A DNA stretch of 64,000 bases from Lentzea californiensis (GTDB taxonomy: Bacteria > Actinomycetota > Actinomycetes > Mycobacteriales > Pseudonocardiaceae): positions 124,001 through 188,000 of the forward strand of contig NZ_JANBBE010000014.1 in assembly GCF_024648825.1 (NCBI RefSeq). The letters run 5' to 3'. Below the pieces are notes generated by a model that saw nothing but the letters and a program-made list of their open reading frames with translations, made no database searches and was not told where the DNA came from. Below, piece by piece: positions 25,509-33,366 of the stretch. The first letter of the stretch is position 1. Each line of letters starts with the position of its first letter. A program made the position numbers and the translations under genes.

Positions 25509-26069
25509 GTGCCACCACGCAAGCGTGCCGACGCCGTGCGCAACGAGCAGACGCTGCTCGCCGCCGCGGCCGAGGTGTTCGTCAGGTCGGGCGTCGACGC
25601 GCCGATCCGCGAGATCGCCGCCGCGGCCGGTGTCGGCATGGGCACGATCTACCGCCACTTCCCCACCCGCGCGGACCTCGTCGTGGCCGTCTACCGGCAC
25701 CAGGTCGAGGCCTGCGCGGAGGCCGGCCCCGCCCTGCTGTCCACAGAGGACTCCGCTGTCGCCGCGCTGCGCAAGTGGATCGACCTGTTCGTGGACTTCC
25801 TGGTGACCAAGCACGGACTCGCCGGCGCGATGCAGTCGGACAGCAGCGGCTTCGCCTCGCTGCACGCGTACTTCCTCGACCGGCTCGGACCGGTGTGCGG
25901 CTCGCTGCTCGACGCGGCGGCCGAGGCCGGCGAGATCCGCGCCGGCGTCCGGCCGTTCGAGCTGATGCGCGGGATCGGCAACCTGTGCATCGGCCGGGAC
26001 GACGACCCGTGCTACGACCCGCGGCGGCTGATCGCCCTGCTGCTGGACGGGCTTTCCGTCCAGCAGTGA
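25509..26069 (+). CDS. TetR-family transcriptional regulator
   Basis: The 186-aa protein starts at GTG 25509 after GAAGGAG. The N-terminal HTH (about residues 12-58: LLAAAAEVFVRSGVDAPIREIAAAAGVGMGTIYRHFPTRADL) is diagnostic; the C-terminal domain is the variable ligand-binding part. It probably represses the divergent hydrolase gene and itself through the repeats at 25438-25475. Confidence 0.9.
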   Translation: MPPRKRADAVRNEQTLLAAAAEVFVRSGVDAPIREIAAAAGVGMGTIYRHFPTRADLVVAVYRHQVEACAEAGPALLSTEDSAVAALRKWIDLFVDFLVTKHGLAGAMQSDSSGFASLHAYFLDRLGPVCGSLLDAAAEAGEIRAGVRPFELMRGIGNLCIGRDDDPCYDPRRLIALLLDGLSVQQ

Positions 26070-26093
26070 CCGGCCGCCACCGCCGCACCGTCG

Positions 26094-26628
26094 ATGCGGA
26101 TCATGTCCGCCACGGCAGCCGCGCGAGCACGCGGCGGCCCTGCGCGCGGACCGCGTCGACGACGACCTGACCGACGTCGCAGATCCACCGCCGGCGACTT
26201 CGAGACTCCCACTTCGTCCAGTGCCCGGCTACGGCAGGGAATTCTGCGCGGCGAGCGGGATCTTGCCGCAAGCGGAGGCTGTGGTGTGCGTGCCGCCGGA
26301 CAACGAGTTCGTGTCCAGGCTGGACGTGCACGGCGTGCCGTTCGTCGCGTTCGAACAGTCGGTGCGAGCTGGTGACGAGTGCGCCGCCGGATCCCGCGAC
26401 CGTCGCGGACGCGCTGGTCGCGAGTGGTTCGGGCCGATCGCCACCGCGGCGGCGGGCGCTGACGTGCTGGTGGCCACCGGGCTGATGCCCCGCGGGCGCG
26501 CGGTCGGTGGCCGAGCACCTTCCAGGATCTTGGGGGCTCCGTTGCCCGCAGCGGAGGCCTTGTCGCCCGTTGGAGGTCGTGATCCCGGCCCTCCTCGATG
26601 CCCACACCGGGCGCCTGACCCGTCATGA
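26094..26628 (+). pseudogene. Frameshifted glycosyltransferase remnant (GtfA/UGT-like)
   Basis: Pieces of a glycopeptide/macrolide-type glycosyltransferase can be read in successive frames: MRIMS at the start, then VCVPPDNEFVSRLDVHGVPF and EQSVR, then PPDPATVADALVAS in a second frame, then WFGPIATAAAGADVLVATGLMP in the first frame, and AGARSVAEHL in a third. The order is that of the N-terminal half of the family; the C-terminal sugar-nucleotide domain is missing. At least three frameshifts are needed, so it is a pseudogene. Confidence 0.65.
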
Positions 26629-26661
26629 TTGGTTCGACCAGCTGGTGAGGGTGAGGTACAA

Positions 26662-27645
26662 GTGGCAGTCACGATCCGCGACGTGGCACGCCGGGCACAC
26701 GTGTCGGTGGCCACCGTTTCGCGTGCGCTGACGTCCCCGGAGCTCGTGCGCCCGGAGACCAGGACCCGCGTGCTGGCCGCCGCGACCGAGCTCGGCTACC
26801 AGCCCAACAGGGCGGCGCGCGGGCTGATCACGGGCAAGACCGGCAACATCGGCATCGTCGTGCCGGACCTCGACAACCCGTTCTTCACCGGCGTGCTCAA
26901 GGCCGTGCAGGCACGGGCGACGCAGGCCGACTACGCGGTGTTCGTGGCGGACAGCGACGAGGACCCGGTCACCGAGGCCCGGCTGGTGCACGCGATGGCG
27001 AAGCAGGTCGACGGGGTCGTGCTGTGCGCTCCGGGCCTGGAGGACTCGCAGGTGCACGAGGTGGCCGGAGTGACGTCGCTGGTGCTGCTGAACCGGCGGC
27101 TGCCCGGCGTGCCCGCGGCGTTGATGGACTCGGCGGGCGGCATGCACGCCGTCGTCGACCACCTCGTCGCGCTGGGGCACCACCGCATCGCCTACCTCAA
27201 CGGGCCGCGCACGTCGTGGTCCAACCAGGAGCGTCGCCGCGGCCTCATGACCGCGGTGGCGAAGCACGGCGTGGATCTGGTCGACCTCGGGCCGTTCGCA
27301 CCGCGGTACGAGGGCGGCCTGCAGGCGGCGGACCTCGCCCTCGCGGCCGGCACGACGGCGATCGCCGCCTACAACGACATCATGGCGCTGGGCGTGCTGG
27401 CACGGCTGCGCGACCGGGGCGTCTCCGTGCCGGGCGACGTGTCGGTGACGGGGTTCGACGACCTCACCTACGCCTCGCTGTGCTCGCCCGCGCTCACCAC
27501 GGTGGCGATGCCCGTGGCGCAGGCGGGACGCACGGCCGTGAACCTCCTGCTGGACTGGCTCGACTCGGACCACACCGACGCGCCGCAGATCGTGGCGGAG
27601 ACCCAGCTGATCGTGCGCGGGACCACGACGCCACCGAAACGCTGA
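26662..27645 (+). CDS. LacI-family transcriptional regulator
   Basis: The product has 327 aa; I used GTG 26662 because GTGAGG precedes it and the protein then begins MAVTIRDVARRAHVS, the usual LacI N-terminus. The HTH (about residues 4-24) and hinge region (about 48-58) precede a periplasmic-binding-like sugar domain (GNIGIVVPDLDNPFF, YNDIMALGVLARLRDRGVSVPGDVSVTGFDD). A sugar-type ligand is likely, but no transport or catabolic gene is adjacent; the sugar-acid operon 2 kb upstream is a possible target. A hairpin follows 50 bp downstream. Confidence 0.88.
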   Translation: MAVTIRDVARRAHVSVATVSRALTSPELVRPETRTRVLAAATELGYQPNRAARGLITGKTGNIGIVVPDLDNPFFTGVLKAVQARATQADYAVFVADSDEDPVTEARLVHAMAKQVDGVVLCAPGLEDSQVHEVAGVTSLVLLNRRLPGVPAALMDSAGGMHAVVDHLVALGHHRIAYLNGPRTSWSNQERRRGLMTAVAKHGVDLVDLGPFAPRYEGGLQAADLALAAGTTAIAAYNDIMALGVLARLRDRGVSVPGDVSVTGFDDLTYASLCSPALTTVAMPVAQAGRTAVNLLLDWLDSDHTDAPQIVAETQLIVRGTTTPPKR

Positions 27646-27694
27646 CACGGATCCGATCGGTCGTCGGCGCGACCACAAAGGACGGAGATGCAAG

Positions 27695-27743
27695 GCGGCC
27701 CCGGCTGGGCGTCTGGGGGGAGTACGCCTTGAGCCGGGGCCGC
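27695..27743. terminator. Hairpin behind the LacI gene
   Basis: Perfect 12-bp arms GCGGCCCCGGCT (27695-27706) and AGCCGGGGCCGC (27732-27743) with a 25-nt loop lie between the LacI gene and the acyl-CoA synthetase gene, which ends at 27863 on the other strand. Confidence 0.6.
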
Positions 27744-27862
27744 GAAGCGGCTGGGCCCGAGGGGGGAGGGGGCCTAGCGCCGCTTGGTGTCCCACTCTGC
27801 CCTGACCGGACCGAATCCGCCAGGGTGGATGTACCTGTTTTTGGATTTCTCGTACGTACGGG

Positions 27863-29644
27863 TTACTCGTAGAGCCCTTCGTACAACGCAGAGTGAAGGC
27901 GGTGCACCACGCCGCGCTTGACCTTCAACGTCGGCGTGAGCTCACCTTCCTCCTGGGACAGATCCCGGGTGAGCAGCACGAACTTCTTCACTTGGGAAAC
28001 ACTGGCGAAGTGCGAGTTCGCTTCGTCGACAACTTCCTGCACGAGCGTTCGCACATCCGGGTGACCCACCAAGGATTCGACGTCGGACGGCAAACCACGG
28101 GCCGTCGCCCACGGCACGATCTCGTCGGCATCCAGTGTGATCAGCGCCACACAGTACGGCCTGCGATCGCCGAACAACACGGCGTGCGAGATCCAGCGGG
28201 ACTGGCGCAGCACGTTCTCCACGTTCGCCGGCGCGATGTTCTTGCCGCCCGCGGTGATGATGATGTCCTTCTTGCGCCCCGTGATCGTCACGAAACCGTC
28301 CGCGTCGATCTCGCCCAGGTCGCCGGTGTGCAGCCAGCCGTCCCGCAGCGTCTCGGCCGTGGCCTCGTCGTTGCGCCAGTAGCCCGCGAAGACGTGCGGG
28401 CCGCGCATCAGCAGCTCGCCGTCCTCCCCCAGCGACATCTCGAGGCCAGCCACACCGGACGCGCCGACCGAGCCGAGCTGGAAGCGGTCCAGCGTGTTGA
28501 TCGTGCCGACCGCCGTGGACTCGGTCATGCCGTAGCCCTCCAGCACCGGCACCCCGGCAGCGTGGAAGAACCGCAGCACCTCGGGCGAGATCGGCGCGGC
28601 GCCGGACAGGGCCTGCACGAGCCGGCCGCCGAACACCGCGCGCACGTTGGCGAACAACGCGTCGACCTGCTCGAACGCGGCCGCCATCTCCGCCGGCACG
28701 GGCTCGCCCGCCGCCCGCCTGCGCCGCACCTCCAGGCCCAGCACCACGGCCTGGGAGAGCTGCTCGGCGGGGACGCTCGACGTGACGAACGTGTAGATCT
28801 TCTCGAAGATGCGCGGCACGGACGGCAGGAAGGTCGGCCGGACCTCGGCCAGTTCCGGCACGATCGCCAACATGTCACCGCCGAAGTAGGCCAGCGCCCC
28901 GCCGCGGTACATCGTGCCGAACATGATGATCTGCGCGAAGACGTGCGCGAGCGGCAGGAACAGGTAGACGACGCCGGTCATCGCGTCGATGCGGGTCTCC
29001 TCCGCGAGCCGGCACAGCGCGACCCAGTTCGCGTTGGTCAGCACGCAGCCCTTGGGCGGGCCCGTGGTGCCGGAGGTGTAGATGATCAGGCTCGGGTCCT
29101 CCGGCCTGATCGCGGCCCGGCGGGAGTCGAGCACGCCGGCCAGCGGCGAGGTGCGGCCGGTGTCCTGCAGGTCGGCGACCCGCGGGCGGTCACCGGCGGG
29201 ATCGATCGAGAGAACCGTGCGCAGCTCGGGGAGTTCGGAGCCGACGGACTCGACCTTGGCGCACTGCTCCTCGTTCTCGGCCACCACGATCGACGCGCCG
29301 GAGTCGCCGACGACCCAGGCGATCTCCTCCGGGGCGCTCGACGGGTAGATCGGCACGACGATGCCGCCCGCCGCGAGCACCGCGAGCTCGACCGCCGTCC
29401 ACTCCGGACGGGTGTTCGCGAGCACGCAGACCCGGTCCCCCGCCTCCAGTCCGGCGTGGACGAACCCGGAGGCGAGGTCCAGCACCAGCTCGGCGACCTC
29501 GGCGTAGGTCTGCTCGCGCCACTGCCCGTCCTGCTTGAACCGCCACGCCACCGCGTCGCCGTAGGCCTGCTCCGCGAGGAACGGCAGGTCGGCTATCCGG
29601 CGGATGGCTCGCACCGCGTTCGGGCTGGTGACTCCGGCGGTCAT
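27863..29644 (-). CDS. Long-chain-fatty-acid-CoA ligase (AMP-dependent)
   Basis: This 593-aa protein starts at ATG 29644, 42 bp after the stop of the molybdopterin oxidoreductase gene, with AGGAG upstream. Motifs: ATP-binding IIYTSGTTGPPKG (about residues 175-187), YGMTES (about 334-339), GWLHTGDLGEID (about 415-426) and GRKKDIIITAGGKNIAP (about 433-449). It should make acyl-adenylate and then acyl-CoA from a fatty or aromatic acid. It is the second gene of a minus-strand operon. A close paralogue, with the same KDIIITAGGKNIAP core, sits in the Liv operon at 45306-47129. Confidence 0.9.
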   Translation of the reverse strand: MTAGVTSPNAVRAIRRIADLPFLAEQAYGDAVAWRFKQDGQWREQTYAEVAELVLDLASGFVHAGLEAGDRVCVLANTRPEWTAVELAVLAAGGIVVPIYPSSAPEEIAWVVGDSGASIVVAENEEQCAKVESVGSELPELRTVLSIDPAGDRPRVADLQDTGRTSPLAGVLDSRRAAIRPEDPSLIIYTSGTTGPPKGCVLTNANWVALCRLAEETRIDAMTGVVYLFLPLAHVFAQIIMFGTMYRGGALAYFGGDMLAIVPELAEVRPTFLPSVPRIFEKIYTFVTSSVPAEQLSQAVVLGLEVRRRRAAGEPVPAEMAAAFEQVDALFANVRAVFGGRLVQALSGAAPISPEVLRFFHAAGVPVLEGYGMTESTAVGTINTLDRFQLGSVGASGVAGLEMSLGEDGELLMRGPHVFAGYWRNDEATAETLRDGWLHTGDLGEIDADGFVTITGRKKDIIITAGGKNIAPANVENVLRQSRWISHAVLFGDRRPYCVALITLDADEIVPWATARGLPSDVESLVGHPDVRTLVQEVVDEANSHFASVSQVKKFVLLTRDLSQEEGELTPTLKVKRGVVHRLHSALYEGLYE

Positions 29645-29685
29645 CACGACTCCTCTGAGCACTGGGTGTTTCCGGACGGGTTTCT

Positions 29686-31824
29686 TCAGGCGGGCACGAC
29701 CTGCACGCGGGTGCCGTTCAGCACCGCGGTGCCCGAGAGCGGGTCGATGCGCAGGTCGTCGGTGAGGAGGTTGACGTTCACGCCGGCGTGCTCCGCCGCG
29801 ACGGTGAGCCGCGTGCCGGGCTGGTCGTGGCCCCAGCCGTGCGGCATCGAGACGACGCCGGGCGCGATGTCCGCGGTGACCTCGACCAGCACCTCGATCT
29901 TGCCGACGCGCGAGGTGACCTGGGCGGTCCCGCCGTCGGTCAGGCCGATGCGGGTGGCGTCGCCGGGGTTGACCAGGAGCGTGCACAACGGCTTGCCCTT
30001 CACCAGCGCGGGCACGTTGTGCATCCAGGAGTTGTTGGTGCGCAGGTGCCTGCGGCCGACCAGGACCATGCCGGACTCGGGCGTGCCGAGGGCGGCGAGC
30101 ACGCGCGGCAGGTCGCCCATGATCGGCTGCGGAGTCAGTTCGACCTTGCCGGACGGCGTGCGCAGGATCTCCGGCAGGCGCGGGGTGAGCGGGCCGAGGT
30201 CGATGCCGTGCGGGTGGTCGAGCAACTGCCGCAGCGTCACCCCGTACGCGCCGGTGCGGAGTTTGAGGTCCAGCAGGCGTTCCTCGCGCGTCTCGCCCTC
30301 GGGTTCGAAGTCGGCGCCTGCCTTCTTCCTCAGGTCGTCGAGCTGGAACGCCGCGATGGCGTCGAGGTCGGCCGCCGGGCCCATGCCGGCGAGGATCGTG
30401 GTGAGGCGGAAGAAGATGTCCGTCTCGTCGACCCTGCCTTCCTCCAGCGGGATCGCCGCGCGCGAGTACTTCGCGACGTTGCGCACGGAGTTGTTGAGGA
30501 ACGCGATGTCGTAGTGGTCGCGGCGTGATGGTGGCGGCGTCGGCAGGACGACGTCCGCGTGCCTCGTGGTCTCGTTGAGGTACGGGTCGACGCTGACCAT
30601 GAAGTCCAACGAGGACAAGGCGTCGTTCACCCGCGCCGAGTTCGGCAGTGACAGCGCGGGGTTGCCGCCGATCGTGAACAGCGCCCGCACCTGGCCCTCG
30701 CCGGGCGTCTCGATCTCGTCGACCATCGTGACGGCGGGGTACTCCCCCATCACCTCGGGGTGGCCCTTGACCCGGCTGTGCCAGCGACCGATGCCGAAAC
30801 CCTTGCCACTGCCGGATCCGCGCTTGCTGTGCGCGGGCAGCGGCCACATCACGCCGCCGGGCCGGTCGAGGTTGCCGGTCAGGACGTTGAGGGTGTCGAC
30901 CGCCCACGACGCGACCGTGCCGAACTCGACGGTCGTCGTGCCGATCCGGCCGTACACCGCGGCGCGTTCGGCTGACGCCAGTCGCCTTGCCAGCGCACGG
31001 ATCGTGGCCGCGCCGACGCCCGTGCGCCCCTCGACGGCCTCGGGGCTGAACTTCTCGACGTGCTGCCGGACGACCGTGTGGTCGGTGACGTGCCCGGCGA
31101 GTTCGCGCAGGTTCACCAGGTCCTGCGCGAACAGCTCGTGGATGAGCGCCAGCAGCAGGAACACGTCGGTGCCCGGCCTGATCACGACGTGCTGGTCGGC
31201 CGCCTGGGCGGTGCGGCTGCGGCGCGGGTCGACGACGACGAAGCTGCCGCCGCGCTTCTGCAGGTCCCTGAACCGGCCCGGCGCGTCCGGGACCGTCCAC
31301 AGGCTTCCGTTGGACGAGAACGGGTCCGCGCCCAGCACCAGCATGAAGTCGGTGCGGTCGATGTCGGGCACGGGGATCGAGAAGATGCCGCCGAACATGT
31401 GGCCGACCTGCACGTGCTTGGGCATCTGGTCGACGGTGCTGGCGGTGAAGACGTTGCGGCTGCCCAGTGCCTTGCGCAGCGGTCCGGCGTAGAGACCGCC
31501 GGCGAGCGAGTGGACGACCGGGTTGCCGAGGTACATGGCCACGGCGTCGCGATCGGGGAAGTCCTTCAGGCGTTCGTCGATGTACGCGAAGGCCTCCTCC
31601 CAGGTCGCCTCCTGGAACTCGCCGTCGCGCTTGATCAGCGGCGTGCTCAGCCGGTCCGGGTCGGCGTCGAGCGTGCCGAGCGAGGCGCCCTTGGGGCAGA
31701 TGAAGCCCCTGCTGAACTCGTCCTCGCGGTCGCCGCGCACCTTCGTGATGCGGTCGCCCTCGACCGTCAGCTCCAGCCCGCAGGTCGCTTCGCAGAGCGG
31801 GCAGGTCGTGAACACCGTCTTCAT
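29686..31824 (-). CDS. Molybdopterin oxidoreductase (formate dehydrogenase/nitrate reductase-like)
   Basis: The 712-aa protein starts at ATG 31824 after AAGGGG. The N-terminus has the Fe-S motif TTCPLCEATCGLEL with a later FICPKG (CxxCxxxC-Cx about 30), then the three molybdopterin-binding domains (GNPVVHSLAGG, VVDPRRSRTAQAAD, and the C-terminal dinucleotide-binding barrel with NNSWMHNVPAL and PHGWGH). It belongs to the DMSO-reductase superfamily, subgroup unclear. It precedes the acyl-CoA synthetase by 42 bp in one operon. A 16-bp palindrome lies upstream (31936). The electron acceptor and substrate cannot be derived from the sequence. Confidence 0.87.
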   Translation of the reverse strand: MKTVFTTCPLCEATCGLELTVEGDRITKVRGDREDEFSRGFICPKGASLGTLDADPDRLSTPLIKRDGEFQEATWEEAFAYIDERLKDFPDRDAVAMYLGNPVVHSLAGGLYAGPLRKALGSRNVFTASTVDQMPKHVQVGHMFGGIFSIPVPDIDRTDFMLVLGADPFSSNGSLWTVPDAPGRFRDLQKRGGSFVVVDPRRSRTAQAADQHVVIRPGTDVFLLLALIHELFAQDLVNLRELAGHVTDHTVVRQHVEKFSPEAVEGRTGVGAATIRALARRLASAERAAVYGRIGTTTVEFGTVASWAVDTLNVLTGNLDRPGGVMWPLPAHSKRGSGSGKGFGIGRWHSRVKGHPEVMGEYPAVTMVDEIETPGEGQVRALFTIGGNPALSLPNSARVNDALSSLDFMVSVDPYLNETTRHADVVLPTPPPSRRDHYDIAFLNNSVRNVAKYSRAAIPLEEGRVDETDIFFRLTTILAGMGPAADLDAIAAFQLDDLRKKAGADFEPEGETREERLLDLKLRTGAYGVTLRQLLDHPHGIDLGPLTPRLPEILRTPSGKVELTPQPIMGDLPRVLAALGTPESGMVLVGRRHLRTNNSWMHNVPALVKGKPLCTLLVNPGDATRIGLTDGGTAQVTSRVGKIEVLVEVTADIAPGVVSMPHGWGHDQPGTRLTVAAEHAGVNVNLLTDDLRIDPLSGTAVLNGTRVQVVPA

Positions 31825-31935
31825 GGGTCCCCTTAAGCGGCTTGTTACCAACGGGTACTAGTCACCTGCCCTCGGACGCAACCGCACGGCCGAGGTCGAC
31901 CCGAACGGCCCAGCGACTGCCTGGGAATCGCCGAG

Positions 31936-31951
31936 CATACCAGCCGGTATG
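31936..31951. promoter_or_regulatory. 16-bp operator-like palindrome upstream of the molybdopterin/acyl-CoA operon
   Basis: CATACCAGCCGGTATG has perfect 6-bp arms around AGCC, 112 bp upstream of the ATG at 31824. A matching sequence (CATACCGCGCAGTATG) lies at 48738-48753 in front of the other acyl-CoA-synthetase operon. This fits a TetR-like regulator, but no regulator gene is next to either site. Confidence 0.5.
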
Positions 31952-32055
31952 TCGATTTGCACTGGTCAAAGCCCGGCACCTGCCGACCATGCTTCCGGAA
32001 CTGACCGGTACCTATCTACGGAGTGAGTCCAGGTGGGTACGCCCTGTGGCGAGGT

Positions 32056-33039
32056 ATGGCCAACATGTGTGCACAGGTGCAGCATGTGGCGGTGAACGCC
32101 GCACTCCGCACCGCCGCCACGATCGCCGCGGTCGCTGTCGCGTACTTCGCGACCGCGCAGGTCGGCCTGGTCCTGGCCCTCGTGAAGGGTCAGGTCACTC
32201 CGCTGTGGCTGCCGACGGGGATCTCCGTGGCGGCGCTGCTGATGACCGGCCGCCGGATCTGGCCGGGGATCACGCTCGGAGCGTTCGCCGCCAACATCTC
32301 CCTGGGCGCGCCGCTGTTCTCGGCGTTGCTGATCACCGCGGGCAACACGGCCGCGCCCCTGCTCGCCTGGTACCTGCTGACCCGCTTCGGCTTCCGCCCC
32401 GCGCTCGACCGGTTGAAGGACGCGCTGCTGCTCGTGTTCGCGGGGGCGCTGGGCGCGATGCTGGTCAGCGCGTTCGTCGGCGCGGTGGCGTTGCGGCTCG
32501 GTGGCGTGATCGCGTGGCACGAGGTACCGGCCGTGATGTCGGTGTGGTGGACGGGCGACGCGATGGGCGTGCTGGTGTTCACGCCGCTGCTGCTCACCGT
32601 GCCGCGCCAGTGGAACGCCGCGCCGCGCAGGCTGGCGGAGGCGGCCGCACTGCTGGTCACGACCGCCGCGCTCGCGTTCTTCGTGACGACAACGGAACTG
32701 CGCCTGCTGTTCCTGGTGTTCCCGATGCTGATCTGGGCCGCGCTCCGCTTCCAGCACGCGATCGCCGCCCCGTGCGCGGTGATCATCTCCGTGGCCGCCG
32801 TGATGGCCGCGGCCAGCGGTCACTTCGCCACCGGCGACCTGCTGACCACCATGATCGTGCTGCAGGCGTTCAACGGCTCGGTGGCGCTGACCGGGCTGAT
32901 CCTGAGCGCCATCACCAGCGAGCGCAACGAGGCCAGGCAGGCCATCGAGCGGGCCTGCGAGCAGCTGGCCGAGACCGTCGCGCGCTACCAGGACGTAGGA
33001 GCGCGCAAACGGCTCGGCCGCGTCGTGCCGCCCGGCTAG
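32056..33039 (+). CDS. MASE1-domain integral membrane protein
   Basis: This roughly 327-aa protein has eight or nine transmembrane helices between residues about 15 and 275. The start is uncertain (ATG 32056 after GCGAGGT, or GTG 32023, or ATG 32065). The motifs TPLWLPTGISVAALLMTG and WWTGDAMGVLVFTPLLL are those of the MASE1 sensory domain (PF05231), usually fused to kinases, GGDEF or other signalling modules. Here only a short Arg-rich coil (SERNEARQAIERACEQL) follows, so there is no output domain in the same chain. Confidence 0.8.
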   Translation: MANMCAQVQHVAVNAALRTAATIAAVAVAYFATAQVGLVLALVKGQVTPLWLPTGISVAALLMTGRRIWPGITLGAFAANISLGAPLFSALLITAGNTAAPLLAWYLLTRFGFRPALDRLKDALLLVFAGALGAMLVSAFVGAVALRLGGVIAWHEVPAVMSVWWTGDAMGVLVFTPLLLTVPRQWNAAPRRLAEAAALLVTTAALAFFVTTTELRLLFLVFPMLIWAALRFQHAIAAPCAVIISVAAVMAAASGHFATGDLLTTMIVLQAFNGSVALTGLILSAITSERNEARQAIERACEQLAETVARYQDVGARKRLGRVVPPG

Positions 33040-33075
33040 TGTCCTGCGCCGGAAATTCGTCATCAAAGTATGAAG

Positions 33076-33130
33076 GTTGATGAGGGGAGCTTTCATCAAC
33101 CTCAGGTTTGGGAAAGCTCCCCTCATCAAC
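33076..33130. repeat. Long palindromic repeat, copy 1 (second copy at 54266)
   Basis: Perfect 19-bp arms GTTGATGAGGGGAGCTTTC (33076-33094) and its complement (33112-33130) flank an inner mini-hairpin AACCTCAGGTT. The same sequence, with different inner bases, occurs at 54266-54312. Both copies lie in intergenic regions, so this is a REP-like element or a mobile terminator. Confidence 0.8.
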
Positions 33131-33162
33131 GTCGCGGGGCCTCAGCCACGCCGTCATCAACT

Positions 33163-33213
33163 GCACGCGGGGCGCTTTCGTGCGCTCCACGCGCACGAAA
33201 GCGCCCCGCGTGC
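33163..33213. repeat. Second long palindrome with 22-bp arms
   Basis: GCACGCGGGGCGCTTTCGTGCG (33163-33184) and its exact complement (33192-33213) flank a 7-nt loop CTCCACG. The stem is exceptionally long. It may be a strong terminator for the MASE1 gene. Confidence 0.75.
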
Positions 33214-33259
33214 GGCACAAACGGCAGGGACTTCAGCGGCGGACTTCCGGCGTAGGGCA

Positions 33260-33366
33260 CTAGTGGTGTGACCCGGAAGGTTGGCGAGGTAATCCACGCC
33301 CAGCAGGGCACCTCGTGGCCGTCTGACCGCGCATTCCCCCGGCAACCTTCCAGGCCGCACCACTAG
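33260..33366. repeat. MITE-like element or large terminator with 24-bp imperfect inverted repeats
   Basis: CTAGTGGTGTGACCCGGAAGGTTG (33260-33283) matches the complement of 33343-33366 at 21 of 24 positions; a nested CGAGGT/ACCTCG pair lies inside. The right arm contains the stop codon of the S33 hydrolase gene (33363-33365). It could be a miniature inverted-repeat element or a structured 3' end. Confidence 0.45.
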
